This document shows, one piece after another, positions 24,391 to 32,273 of a stretch of 47,095 nt of DNA. The translations under genes and the position numbers were made by a program. Every line of letters begins with the position of its first letter. Position 1 is the stretch's first letter. The notes beneath the pieces are model-generated. The model was not told the DNA's origin, searched no databases, and saw nothing but the letters and a program-made list of their open reading frames with translations. The stretch lies in assembly GCA_029778235.1 (NCBI GenBank), contig JAKOQS010000045.1, positions 1-47,095 of the forward strand. Reading direction: 5' to 3'. This DNA is from Chloroflexota bacterium (GTDB taxonomy: Bacteria > Chloroflexota > Limnocylindria > Limnocylindrales > CSP1-4).

Positions 24391-24494
24391 GCGCGCCCGG
24401 TCGGACCGGACCGGGCCGTGGGCGGCCGGACGGACCCCGGCGCCGGCGCGCCCGGTCGGAGCGGACCAGGCCCGGGACGGCCGGACGGACCCCG
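24391..24494. repeat. 49-bp direct repeat, two copies
   Basis: Copies at 24391-24439 and 24446-24494 begin GCGCGCCCGGTCGGA and end CGGCCGGACGGACCCCG, with a few internal substitutions and a 55-bp period. A shorter related piece lies just before at about 24374-24390. The repeats occupy the gap between the methyltransferase start and the stop of the lipoprotein at 24519. No coding signal was seen. Confidence 0.65.
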
Positions 24495-24518
24495 CACGGG
24501 CCGCCACCGAGCGAGCCG

Positions 24519-25196
24519 TCAGAGCGCCGCGATGACCTCCTCCGCGACCGACGGATCCACCGTCTGGAGGTAGAAGAGGACGTCACCCTTCGGCCAGTAG
24601 TACCAGGTCCAGGCGGTGCCCGCGCCGTCCTGGACCTCGAGGGTCACCACCTGCTTGCCGCCGACCGTGGCGTCCTTGGCAGGTCCCACGCCCGGGTTGT
24701 TCGTCCGGCCCTGCTCGATGAGGATGTCCCGCAGCTTCTCCGGGTCGGAGCCCTTCACCCGGAAGACCCCGATGGCCGCGTCGGTGCCGGCGGCCGTCTT
24801 GAACGGCGAGTACGCGAACTGGTAGTCCGCCGCAGTGGCGCCGGTCGCATCGAGCATCGCCTGGAGCGCCTTGATCGACGTCGGGTCCCCGGTCGTGAGG
24901 ACGTCCGTCCCCGTGAGGCTGCGCGGCGCGAGCTTCACGTCACCGATCTTCTCGGGGAGCATGGCCTCGAGGTCGGCGACGCGCGTGAACGACGGGAGCG
25001 GCGTCCCGGCGTCGGAGGCCTCGGGGCCGACGGACGGCGCCACCGACGCGGCCGGCGCCTGGGTGGCCGGCGCCGCGGTCGCCGTGGGCGCCGGCGATGC
25101 GGTGGCCGCCGACCCGCAGGCGGCGACGACGAGGCCGACGAGCGCCGCGACGACGACCGCCTGGGCCGGTCCGGAGAGGAGACGACGGCCGTTCAC
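24519..25196 (-). CDS. Lipoprotein, paralogue of its upstream neighbour
   Basis: The 225-residue protein has a lipobox VAAC (Cys about residue 27), an Ala/Thr/Pro linker of about 40 residues, and a globular domain. The domain shows LPEKIGDVKLAPRSL, IGVFRVKGSDPEKLRDI, and VGGKQVVTLEV near the end. The neighbour at 25193-25903 shares this order (LPTQIGTVQLKASPI, IGAYRFVGADPAKLK, IGGRQVVTLAAP), so the two are tandem duplicates. The family and function are unknown. The GTG start overlaps the neighbour's TGA. Confidence 0.78.
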   Translation of the reverse strand: MNGRRLLSGPAQAVVVAALVGLVVAACGSAATASPAPTATAAPATQAPAASVAPSVGPEASDAGTPLPSFTRVADLEAMLPEKIGDVKLAPRSLTGTDVLTTGDPTSIKALQAMLDATGATAADYQFAYSPFKTAAGTDAAIGVFRVKGSDPEKLRDILIEQGRTNNPGVGPAKDATVGGKQVVTLEVQDGAGTAWTWYYWPKGDVLFYLQTVDPSVAEEVIAAL

Positions 25197-25903
25197 TTGG
25201 CCGGGAGCGCCTTCACCGCTTCAGCCGCGAAGTCCGCATCGGTGGAGCTGACGACGAAGACGGTGTCTCCATCGAACATCAGGTAGATGGGCGGGCCCTG
25301 CTGTCCGGCGGGCGCCGCCAGGGTCACGACCTGCCGTCCGCCGATCGTCTCGTCCTTCGCGGTCGAGCCCGGCTGGCTGTCGAGGTTCGCCTGGACGAAC
25401 TCGGTCTTGAGCTTGGCAGGATCGGCGCCGACGAAGCGGTAGGCGCCGATGGAGAAGGCGACCGACGTCTGCGACTTCGGTGCGGCGAACGCGATGAGCA
25501 GGTCCTTGGGCTCCAGGCCGATCTTGGTGAGGAACTCGACAAGGCCCTTGTTGGCCTCGGGGTCGGCGGCGATGAGCGCCGCTCCGTCGATGGGACTGGC
25601 CTTGAGCTGGACCGTCCCGATCTGCGTGGGCAGGCGGTCCATGAGCGCCTGCTGCTCGGGCGAGGGCGTGGCTGCGGGGCCGGCCGACGCCGACGCGCCG
25701 GCGGACGCGTCCGGCGCCACGGAGACGTCGGGCGAGCCGGCGGGCGCCTGGGAGGCCGGCGCGACGGAGGGGGCGACGGAGGGCGCGTCCGTCGCCGCGG
25801 GCGCGGACGGGGACGGCGCAGAGGTCGCGGCGGAGCTGCCGCAGGCGGCCACGCTCAGCGCGAGGAGCACGACCGCAGCGGCGGTCCGGACGTGTGGATG
25901 CAT
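25193..25903 (-). CDS. Lipoprotein, paralogue of its downstream neighbour
   Basis: The 236-residue protein has a lipobox VAAC (Cys about residue 21), a long Ala/Ser/Pro linker with SVAPSVAP and SAGASASAGPA stretches, and a globular C-terminal domain similar to the next gene. The domain ends DTVFVVSSTDADFAAEAVKAL, which matches the neighbour's DVLFYLQTVDPSVAEEVIAAL in pattern. It is probably surface-anchored. The ATG has CAGGAG 8 nt upstream and a TATCCT -10 about 55 nt upstream. Confidence 0.78.
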   Translation of the reverse strand: MHPHVRTAAAVVLLALSVAACGSSAATSAPSPSAPAATDAPSVAPSVAPASQAPAGSPDVSVAPDASAGASASAGPAATPSPEQQALMDRLPTQIGTVQLKASPIDGAALIAADPEANKGLVEFLTKIGLEPKDLLIAFAAPKSQTSVAFSIGAYRFVGADPAKLKTEFVQANLDSQPGSTAKDETIGGRQVVTLAAPAGQQGPPIYLMFDGDTVFVVSSTDADFAAEAVKALPAK

Positions 25904-25960
25904 GGGACTCCTGGTGAGGCGGCCGCCGCTCGGGCGTTCCGCGCGGGTGCGATCCCCGGG

Positions 25961-25966
25961 AGGATA
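25961..25966 (-). promoter_or_regulatory. -10 element TATCCT of the lipoprotein pair
   Basis: TATCCT on the minus strand predicts a leader of about 50 nt before the ATG at 25903. Confidence 0.4.
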
Positions 25967-26013
25967 GCCCAAGGTGCCCGAAGGGGCGCCCGGCGGTCCG
26001 GTGGAGCCGGTGC

Positions 26014-27795
26014 TCAGGCCTCCGCGGGGACACCCTGCGGGATCGCGTCGTCCTCTTCAGGACGCCCGGCCGCGGGGACGGGTTCCTCGGGCCCCACCCG
26101 CTCGAGCACGTGCGGCTTGTCCCTGGGGAGCAGGAAGGAGAAGACGACACCGAGCAGCACGAACCCGAGCGCCACGAAGCCTGCCGTGCGGGCGGCGTCC
26201 ACGAACGCGTCCTCGCCGGCGGTGACGACCTGGTCGAGGACCGGCCTGGCCGCCGGTCCCGCGAGGAAGTCGGCGAACTCCGGCGGGACGAGGCCCGACG
26301 CGACGAGGTCGGCCGGATCGCCGCGGAAGGCGTTGATGGCCTGCCCCGCCGACTGCTCGATCGCGATGGCGAACCCCTCGCGCGCGGCCTCGGGGATCTG
26401 CGGCGCATGGTCGGCGAGCTGCGTCCGGACGCCGGACGAGAGGCCGGCCGCGAGCACCGTGCCGAGGATGGCGATGCCGAGCGCCGACCCGACCTGGCGC
26501 ATCGTGGAGTTCGTGCCCGACGCGAGGCCCGACTCCCGGGGCGGGACATCCCCCAGGACGATGCTGGTCAGCTGCGCCGTCGCGAAGCCCACGCCGAGCC
26601 CGTAGATGAAGAGCGGCGGCACGAAGAGCACGACGTTGACGTCGACGGCGATGAGCAGCGTGGTCCAGAGGATGCCCACGGCCTCGAGCGCCATGCCGAC
26701 CGTGACGACCCGACGCGGGCCGAACCGGCGCGCCATCTGCGCGGCGCCGGGCGCGGCGAAGAACGAGCCCACGGCCAGCGAGATGAGCAGGGCGCCGGTC
26801 TCGAAGGCGGAGAGCCCCAGGACCGCCTGCAGGAAGAGCGGCAGGATGAACAGCAGCCCGAACTCCCCGAGGCTGACGATCGTGCCGGCGAGGTTGCCGT
26901 AGCGGAAGCCCGGGTAGCGCCACATGGTGAAGTCGAAGAGGTAGAACTTGCCCGCCTTGCGGCGCCGGAGCTCCACGACCGCGAAGATCACGAGGGCGAG
27001 CGCACCGCCGGCGAGGATGAACGGGATGATCGAGACGTCGGCGGACGGCCAGGTCCAGCCGGCGACGGTGAACGGGCGCTTGGGCACGAGCCAGCCGTAG
27101 GTCTGGCCCTCGATGAGGGCGAAGACGATGCCGCCAAGGCCCAGGGTGATCAGGAGGAAGCCCGGGAAGTCGAAGCCGGGCTTCGCATGCTCGTCCCTGG
27201 ACTCGCCGATGTACTTCAGGGTCCCGGCGATCGCAACCAGGCCGATGGGGATGTTGATGAAGAAGGCCCACCGCCACGAGACGTAGGTGGTGAGGAACCC
27301 GCCGAGGAGCGGCCCCACCGCGGCCATCCCGCCGATCACGGAGCCCCAGATCCCGAACGCGATCGCGCGGTCCCGACCGCGGAAGTTGGCGTTGAGGATC
27401 GACTGCGTCGCGGGGAGGATGGCGGCGCCGCCGACGCCCTGCAGCAGGCGTGCGCCGATGAGCCATTCGCCTGTCTGCGCCGCGCCGGCGAGCACCGACG
27501 CGACCAGGAAGATCACGAGGCCCGTGAGGTACATCCGTCGACGGCCGATGACGTCGCCGATCCGGCCGAGCGTCACGAGGAGAGCCGCGAACACCAGCGC
27601 GTACGAGGTGTTCACCCACTCCGCGGCAGTGAGATCGAGGTTCAGGTCGCGGATGATCGAGGGGACCGCGACGTTCACGATCGTCGCGTCCACGATGATC
27701 ATCGAGACGCCGACGCTGAGCATCGCGAGGCCGAGCCATCGGCCGCGTCCGCTCTCGTGGATGGCCGCGCCGCCCGCGACCGCCTGTGCCGTCAC
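26014..27795 (-). CDS. DHA2-family multidrug exporter (EmrB/QacA-like), 14 TM
   Basis: The 593-residue protein has about 14 membrane helices. The first helix reads GVSMIIVDATIVNVAVPSI, which contains DHA2 motif D1. LVTLGRIGDVIGRRRMYLTG is MFS motif A, and GPLLGGFLTTYVSWRWAFFI is antiporter motif C extending into WRWxFxIN. It should export hydrophobic drugs or metabolites against protons. The C-terminal 60 residues are acidic and Pro-rich. The GTG start has GGAGGAG upstream. It diverges from a MarR gene with an operator in between, the usual exporter-plus-repressor pair. Confidence 0.92.
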   Translation of the reverse strand: MTAQAVAGGAAIHESGRGRWLGLAMLSVGVSMIIVDATIVNVAVPSIIRDLNLDLTAAEWVNTSYALVFAALLVTLGRIGDVIGRRRMYLTGLVIFLVASVLAGAAQTGEWLIGARLLQGVGGAAILPATQSILNANFRGRDRAIAFGIWGSVIGGMAAVGPLLGGFLTTYVSWRWAFFINIPIGLVAIAGTLKYIGESRDEHAKPGFDFPGFLLITLGLGGIVFALIEGQTYGWLVPKRPFTVAGWTWPSADVSIIPFILAGGALALVIFAVVELRRRKAGKFYLFDFTMWRYPGFRYGNLAGTIVSLGEFGLLFILPLFLQAVLGLSAFETGALLISLAVGSFFAAPGAAQMARRFGPRRVVTVGMALEAVGILWTTLLIAVDVNVVLFVPPLFIYGLGVGFATAQLTSIVLGDVPPRESGLASGTNSTMRQVGSALGIAILGTVLAAGLSSGVRTQLADHAPQIPEAAREGFAIAIEQSAGQAINAFRGDPADLVASGLVPPEFADFLAGPAARPVLDQVVTAGEDAFVDAARTAGFVALGFVLLGVVFSFLLPRDKPHVLERVGPEEPVPAAGRPEEDDAIPQGVPAEA

Positions 27796-27868
27796 CGTGC
27801 TGTGCTCCTCCGCTGTCGCCGACCCCGACCGGGGGTGGCGCCAGCCTCTGATATAGTTACGTCACGAA

Positions 27869-27889
27869 ATCGTTGCGAGACGCAATGAT
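27869..27889. promoter_or_regulatory. Operator between exporter and MarR gene
   Basis: A 21-bp imperfect palindrome, ATCGTTGCG-AGA-CGCAATGAT (8 of 9 arm pairs match), lies in the shared 120-bp promoter region. TATATC (27855-27850, minus) and TGATAT (27886-27891, plus) are plausible -10 boxes for the exporter and the regulator. A dimer bound here would cover both. Confidence 0.55.
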
Positions 27890-27915
27890 ATGCGGCACGA
27901 GGGACGGACGCAAGC

Positions 27916-28497
27916 GTGAGCGATCGACCGCCGACGGACACGACCGTCGGCAGCACGGGCGACGGGACGGGCGGCGGCACGGGCGACGCCAGGCGGCCGG
28001 TGGCCGGTGCGACGGACGCGCGGACGCGGCCCGCACCGGACGAGGTCCGGGCCACGGCGCGGCTCGTGGTCGACGTGGTCCATGCGGCCGCGCGGCCCGG
28101 GCACTCCGACGCGCCCGCCGGCTCGATCCACGGCGGAGCGGGCGGGGCGACGCCGCTCTCGCCCCAGGCGGTCCGCGCCGCCGTGCACGTCTACGAGCAC
28201 GGACGCGCGTCGATCGGCGGCGTCGCCGGCGGGATCGGCGTCTCCGTGGGCTGGGCCAGCCGTCTCGTGGAGGAGCTCGAGGCACGCGGGTACGTGGTCC
28301 GGGAACGCGACCCGGCCGACCGGCGGGTGGTGTGGGTGCGGCTGTCGGAGGGCGCGATCGCGGACGTGGAGGGCGCGTACCGCTGGCGGGACGACGCGGT
28401 GGCGCGAGCGCTCGCCGGTCTCTCCGCGGACGAGCGCGCGGCGGTCCGCCGGTTCATGGGCGCGCTCGTCGAGGAGCTGACGCCGGACGCCGACTAG
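27916..28497 (+). CDS. MarR-family regulator of the adjacent exporter
   Basis: The 193-residue protein has a long Gly/Thr/Arg-rich N-terminal extension (about 40 residues). The MarR domain that follows has a helix-turn-helix at SIGGVAGGIGVSVGWASRLVEEL and a wing RERDPADRRVVWVRLS. It is probably the repressor of the divergent DHA2 exporter gene and of itself. The GTG start at 27916 is preceded by a weak GAGGGA site. Its TAG stop shares the palindrome CTAG with the stop of the convergent LysE gene. Confidence 0.87.
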   Translation: MSDRPPTDTTVGSTGDGTGGGTGDARRPVAGATDARTRPAPDEVRATARLVVDVVHAAARPGHSDAPAGSIHGGAGGATPLSPQAVRAAVHVYEHGRASIGGVAGGIGVSVGWASRLVEELEARGYVVRERDPADRRVVWVRLSEGAIADVEGAYRWRDDAVARALAGLSADERAAVRRFMGALVEELTPDAD

Positions 28498-29123
28498 GAC
28501 GACCCCGTCAGCAGCGGCAGCGCGATGGCCGCGGCCAGGCCGATGACGACGAGGTTGCCGACGACCGCGGTCGCGACCCGCATGCGCGATGACAGGCGGC
28601 GGTGGAGCCGCGAGCCCACGAACGCGAGCAGCACCTGCCAGGAGAGCGACGCGAGCCCCGCGCCGGCGACGAAGGCCGCCTTCTCCGCCGGTCCGGCGCC
28701 GGTGGAGGCGAGTCCCAGGATCAGCGCCGCGAAGTAGACGACGGTCATCGGGTTCAGCAGCGTCAGCCCCAGGAACGAGGCATAGGTCCGGAGCGTCCCC
28801 GGCGGGATCGGCGCCGTGCCCGGCTCGGCCCGCGCGTCCCGGCGGACCGCGAGAAGGCCGCGGACGCCGATCGCGACCAGCAGCAGCACGCTCGCCGCCC
28901 GCAGCGGGACCGCAGCGGGGGCCAGCACCTCCGCGAGCGCCGCGCCGAACAGGGCGGCGACGGCCGCGTACAGGACGTCCGCCGAGGCCGCGCCCGCGCC
29001 GGCGGCCGCGGCGGTGCGGAAGCCGTGGCGGAGGCCGGCGTCGATGATGAGCACCGCGATCGCGCCGACGGGGATCGCGATCCCGTAGCCGGCGACCACC
29101 CCAGCGACGAACGCCCGCTCCAT
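28494..29123 (-). CDS. LysE/RhtB-family exporter
   Basis: The 209-residue protein has six predicted membrane segments and the family signature. GYGIAIPVGAIAVLIIDAGLRHGF is near the N-terminus, and FLGLTLLNPMTVVYFAALILG is in the middle, where the LNP motif is diagnostic for LysE-type exporters. It probably exports an amino acid or related solute. The ATG at 29123 has AGGGGAGGGG directly upstream and TACCCT (29157-29152) as a -10 candidate. It is convergent with, and overlaps by 3 bp, the MarR gene. Confidence 0.88.
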   Translation of the reverse strand: MERAFVAGVVAGYGIAIPVGAIAVLIIDAGLRHGFRTAAAAGAGAASADVLYAAVAALFGAALAEVLAPAAVPLRAASVLLLVAIGVRGLLAVRRDARAEPGTAPIPPGTLRTYASFLGLTLLNPMTVVYFAALILGLASTGAGPAEKAAFVAGAGLASLSWQVLLAFVGSRLHRRLSSRMRVATAVVGNLVVIGLAAAIALPLLTGSS

Positions 29124-29151
29124 CCCCTCCCCTCGGTGCCGATGCCGGGTC

Positions 29152-29157
29152 AGGGTA
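29152..29157 (-). promoter_or_regulatory. -10 element TACCCT of the LysE-family gene
   Basis: TACCCT predicts a leader of about 22 nt containing the ribosome site. Confidence 0.38.
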
Positions 29158-29324
29158 CCCGGCCGGTCGCGCCGCGGTCCGGCCGGCGCGGCACGCCGCT
29201 GGACGATATCGGCGGCACGGGCGGGCGACAGCGAGGTGAGCCGAACGGCGCGGCGGGACCCGCGGCTCGGCGGGAGACGCGTCCGCCGAGCCGGGTGGCG
29301 TCCATGGCGGCCCGTCCATCCGGC

Positions 29325-29330
29325 TAGCAT
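29325..29330 (+). promoter_or_regulatory. -10 element TAGCAT of the SRPBCC gene
   Basis: TAGCAT predicts a start near 29337 and a 28-nt leader that carries a near-perfect AGGAGG site (29353-29358). Confidence 0.42.
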
Positions 29331-29364
29331 GGGGGGACGCGTCCCGACCCCCAGGAGGTGCACC

Positions 29365-29799
29365 ATGCCCGGATCCCGCGTGCGGCCGATGGTCATCCGG
29401 GCCGAGCTCGCCACCGACCGCGGCGCGACGTGGCGGGCGCTCACGGAGCCCGATCAGGTCGCCCGCTGGTTCACCCGCGCGACCCCCGTGGGCGCGGTGG
29501 GCGATGCGTACGTGCTCGACTTCGGCGGCGGCGACGTCATGCGCGGCGAGCTGCTTGAGGTCGTCCCGGGCGGGCGGCTCGCGTACACGTGGGCATGGGA
29601 TGACGGCGGACCGCGCACGCGCGTGTGCTGGGACCTCGCCGACGGGGAGGACGGGACGCACGTCACGCTGACCCACGATGGCTGGTCGGAGGCAGGGCTG
29701 GCCGCGAAGGACCGCGACGAGCACGCGGCGTACTGGGAGGGCTACGTCGCCGCGCTCGTCGAGATGACCGACGAGGACCTCGCCGGAGAGGGCGCCTGA
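29365..29799 (+). CDS. SRPBCC (AHSA1-like) domain protein
   Basis: The 144-residue protein has the AHSA1/CalC fold pattern. VIRAELATDRGATWRALTEP precedes the WFTRATPVG motif, then GGGDVMRGELLEVVPGGRLAYTW, and a last helix (AAYWEGYVAALVEM). The fold is a hydrophobic cavity that can bind lipids or small ligands; no substrate can be assigned. AGGAGG 6 nt before the ATG is the strongest ribosome site in the window. It precedes an MFS transporter by 5 bp, so the two are one operon. Confidence 0.85.
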   Translation: MPGSRVRPMVIRAELATDRGATWRALTEPDQVARWFTRATPVGAVGDAYVLDFGGGDVMRGELLEVVPGGRLAYTWAWDDGGPRTRVCWDLADGEDGTHVTLTHDGWSEAGLAAKDRDEHAAYWEGYVAALVEMTDEDLAGEGA

Positions 29800-29804
29800 G
29801 CTCG

Positions 29805-31196
29805 ATGGCGGCCGACAGCGCGCGGCCCGGCGATCCGCCGGCGCGCCAGGGCCGGCTCTGGGGCGCCGCCGCCGCGTACGCGTCGTTCCAGCCGGACGCG
29901 CGGCGCTTCCTGGTGGTCACGCTGGTCGTCGGCGCGGCGCAGAGCCTCTACTGGGTCGACTTCAACCTCTACCTCGGCTCTCTCGGGCTCACCAACTCGT
30001 TCATCGGCGTCGTCGCCGCGGTGGGCTCGCTCGCGGCGATGCTCGCGGCGTTCCCCGCGTCCGCGATCTCGGATCGCGTCGGCCGGCGGGCCGTGCTCCT
30101 GGGCGGGGTGGCGCTGACGGTGGTGGCCACGACAGGGCTCGTCGCGGTGAGCGCGCCCACGGGGATCATCGTGCTCGCCGCGGTCCTCGCCGCGGGCCAG
30201 CAGGCGTTCGCGGTGGTCACCGTCCCGTACCTCACCGAGCACAGCACGCGCGAGCATCGGGGGGAGCTGTTCGCCGCCCAGTACGCGACGATGACGTTCA
30301 CCGGCGTGGGAGCCGCGGTGCTCGGCGCCCTCGTGGCCGCTCTCGCCACGAGCCTGTGGGGACTCCAGTCCGGCGACCCGTCGGTCTACCGGATCCTCCT
30401 CGCGATCATGGTGGGGTTCGGCGTCGTCGGGTTCGCGGTCCTGCTCACGCTGCGCGACGACCGCCCCCGTCCGCGCGGGCCCCGCACGGCGGAGCAGCGC
30501 TCGGGGGACGCCTGGGGCGGCGAGCCGATCGCCGCGCGCCCGGACCGGGCACGGCCGCGCACCCTCTCGCGGGTGGGGATCGTCGTCCACGACCGCGCGC
30601 TCTTCTTCAAGCTCCTGTTCCCGGGCTTCCTGACCGCCCTCGGCGCGGGCCAGGTGATCCCGTTCCTCAACGTCTTCATCGAGGGCAAGTTCGACCTGTC
30701 TCTCGCGTCGCTCAACCTCGTCTTCGCCATCTCCGCCCTGGGCACGACGCTGGCGATCCTCCTCCAGCCGGTCCTCGCCCGGCGCGTGGGGAAGGTCGGG
30801 TCGGTGGTCGTCGTCCAGTCGGTCAGCATCCCGTTCATCCTGGTCCTGGGGTTCTCGCCGGTCCTGTGGACCGTCGTCCTGGCGCTGGCGGTGCGGAACT
30901 CGCTGATGAACGCGGGCAGCCCGATGATCACGGCGTTCTCGCAGGAGATGGTGCGGCGCGACGAGCGGGCGACGCTCGCGGCGGCGCAGAACCTCCTCTG
31001 GTCGCTCGGCTGGATCATCGCCGGGCTCTGGTACGGCGCGCTGCAGGCGGCGCTCGGCTTCGAGGCCGGATACACCGTGGCGTTCGCCACGATCACGACG
31101 CTGTACACCATCGCGACCGCGCTGTGGTGGGCCTGGTTCCGGGACGCCGAGCGGCGCCCACGCGCGGAGCGGCGGGCCGGCGACGCCGCCGCCTGA
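29805..31196 (+). CDS. MFS transporter
   Basis: The 463-residue protein has 12 predicted membrane helices in two halves. MFS motif A is present as DRVGRRAVLLGG after helix 2, and PYLTEHSTREHRGELF follows helix 4. A 45-residue Arg/Pro-rich loop separates the halves. LNLVFAISALGTTLAILLQP and LWSLGWIIAGLWYGALQ mark the second half. The substrate is unknown; sugar or drug transport are possible. The ATG follows the SRPBCC stop by 5 bp. The next gene, thyX, has its own promoter. Confidence 0.87.
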   Translation: MAADSARPGDPPARQGRLWGAAAAYASFQPDARRFLVVTLVVGAAQSLYWVDFNLYLGSLGLTNSFIGVVAAVGSLAAMLAAFPASAISDRVGRRAVLLGGVALTVVATTGLVAVSAPTGIIVLAAVLAAGQQAFAVVTVPYLTEHSTREHRGELFAAQYATMTFTGVGAAVLGALVAALATSLWGLQSGDPSVYRILLAIMVGFGVVGFAVLLTLRDDRPRPRGPRTAEQRSGDAWGGEPIAARPDRARPRTLSRVGIVVHDRALFFKLLFPGFLTALGAGQVIPFLNVFIEGKFDLSLASLNLVFAISALGTTLAILLQPVLARRVGKVGSVVVVQSVSIPFILVLGFSPVLWTVVLALAVRNSLMNAGSPMITAFSQEMVRRDERATLAAAQNLLWSLGWIIAGLWYGALQAALGFEAGYTVAFATITTLYTIATALWWAWFRDAERRPRAERRAGDAAA

Positions 31197-31213
31197 CGGC
31201 CCGCCGCGACCGG

Positions 31214-31219
31214 TAGACT
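31214..31219 (+). promoter_or_regulatory. -10 element TAGACT, leaderless start
   Basis: TAGACT ends 6 nt before the ATG at 31226 of thyX. No ribosome site is present. Confidence 0.5.
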
Positions 31220-31225
31220 CCGCCC

Positions 31226-32188
31226 ATGACCGCCGAGCCGCTCCGTCCCCCCGGCTCCGCCGCGCCCGGTCCCGCCGACCGGGCTCGGACCGGCCCGGGC
31301 CCGGCACCCGCACCGGCGCAGGCTCCAGGCCCGGGTCCGGCACCCGCGGGCGACCGGCCCGGGATCCCCCGCAACCCGGGCCGCCACGACCTGGGCATGC
31401 GTGCGACGCTCCTGTTCCCGGATCGAGAGATCGTGGACCGGTTCTACGTCCCCCTGATCTACACCGCGTGCCGGACGTGCTACAGCGAGCTCGACCCGGA
31501 CGAGATCATGGCGCGTGCGCTCGACGGCCGCGTGGACCCGGCGAAGCAGCGGGAGCTGATCGGCCGGGTCATCGAGTCCGGCCACGGGTCCACCATCGAG
31601 CACGTCGTCTTCACCTTCGGCATCAGCGGCGTCTCCCGCACGCTCTCGCACCAGCTGGTGCGTCACCGGGCGGGCGTGGCGTTCGACCAGCAGAGCCAGC
31701 GGTACGTGAAGTTCAAGGGCGCGTCCACGATGACGCCCGCGACGATCGGCGACGCCGACGACGTGCTGCGCCAGCGGTTCGAGGAGCACATCCGCGACGG
31801 GCTCGACCTGTACGGCGACCTGGTGGAGGCGGGCATCCCCGGCGAGGACGCACGCTTCGTCTTCCCGAACGCGACGCGCACGAACCTCGTCATGACCACG
31901 AACCTGCGGGCGCTGATCCACATGTCCGGGCTCCGGCTCTGCACGATGGCCCAGTGGGAGATCCGACGGCTCTTCCAGCTGATCCGTCACGAGGTCTTCG
32001 CCGTCAGCCCGTTCCTGGGCTCGTTCCTGGCGCCGAAGTGCGTCCCGCTGGGCTACTGCGACGAGGCCGGGAACCGCGACGAGCACTGCCCGATCCGGCC
32101 GCACAAGGACACCGTCCTCGGCGCCTGGGCGGAGAAGGCGCGGGCCGCGAAGGCGGCCGGACGGGAGCTGCCGGTCACGGAGGGCTGA
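31226..32188 (+). CDS. thyX: Flavin-dependent thymidylate synthase
   Basis: The 320-residue protein has the ThyX motif RHRAGVAFDQQSQRY (about residues 147-161), the FAD/nucleotide-binding signature RHRX8S. EFxH-like GHGSTIEHVVFTF (about 118-130) comes before it, and NLRALIHMSGLRLC follows. It makes dTMP from dUMP with methylene-tetrahydrofolate and FAD. The first 55 residues are a Pro/Ala/Gly-rich extension with no homology expected; an alternative ATG at 31397 begins at MRATLLFPDREIV. The upstream ATG is preferred because of the leaderless promoter. A Cys-containing tail (KCVPLGYCDE...HCPIRPHKD) could bind metal. Confidence 0.93.
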   Translation: MTAEPLRPPGSAAPGPADRARTGPGPAPAPAQAPGPGPAPAGDRPGIPRNPGRHDLGMRATLLFPDREIVDRFYVPLIYTACRTCYSELDPDEIMARALDGRVDPAKQRELIGRVIESGHGSTIEHVVFTFGISGVSRTLSHQLVRHRAGVAFDQQSQRYVKFKGASTMTPATIGDADDVLRQRFEEHIRDGLDLYGDLVEAGIPGEDARFVFPNATRTNLVMTTNLRALIHMSGLRLCTMAQWEIRRLFQLIRHEVFAVSPFLGSFLAPKCVPLGYCDEAGNRDEHCPIRPHKDTVLGAWAEKARAAKAAGRELPVTEG

Positions 32189-32273
32189 CAGGGCCGGGGG
32201 CCCGCGCCGGGGGCTCGGGAGTCGGTCGGCGGGCCCGGGGGCGGGCAGGGGGCCCGGGGGTCAGTCGGCGGGC
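32189..32273. repeat. G-rich convergent gap with 26-bp direct repeat
   Basis: The 72-bp gap between thyX and the phosphorylase gene contains many G-runs of 3-5. A 26-bp repeat (32209-32234 and 32248-32273, three mismatches, 39-bp period) includes the phosphorylase stop region in its second copy. The plus strand could form G-quadruplexes. It may act as a two-way terminator. Confidence 0.5.

Noticed and set aside
24293..24518. SAM or cobalamin riboswitch before the homocysteine methyltransferase
   Set aside because: The predicted leader is under 40 nt and the rest is a direct repeat without the conserved boxes.
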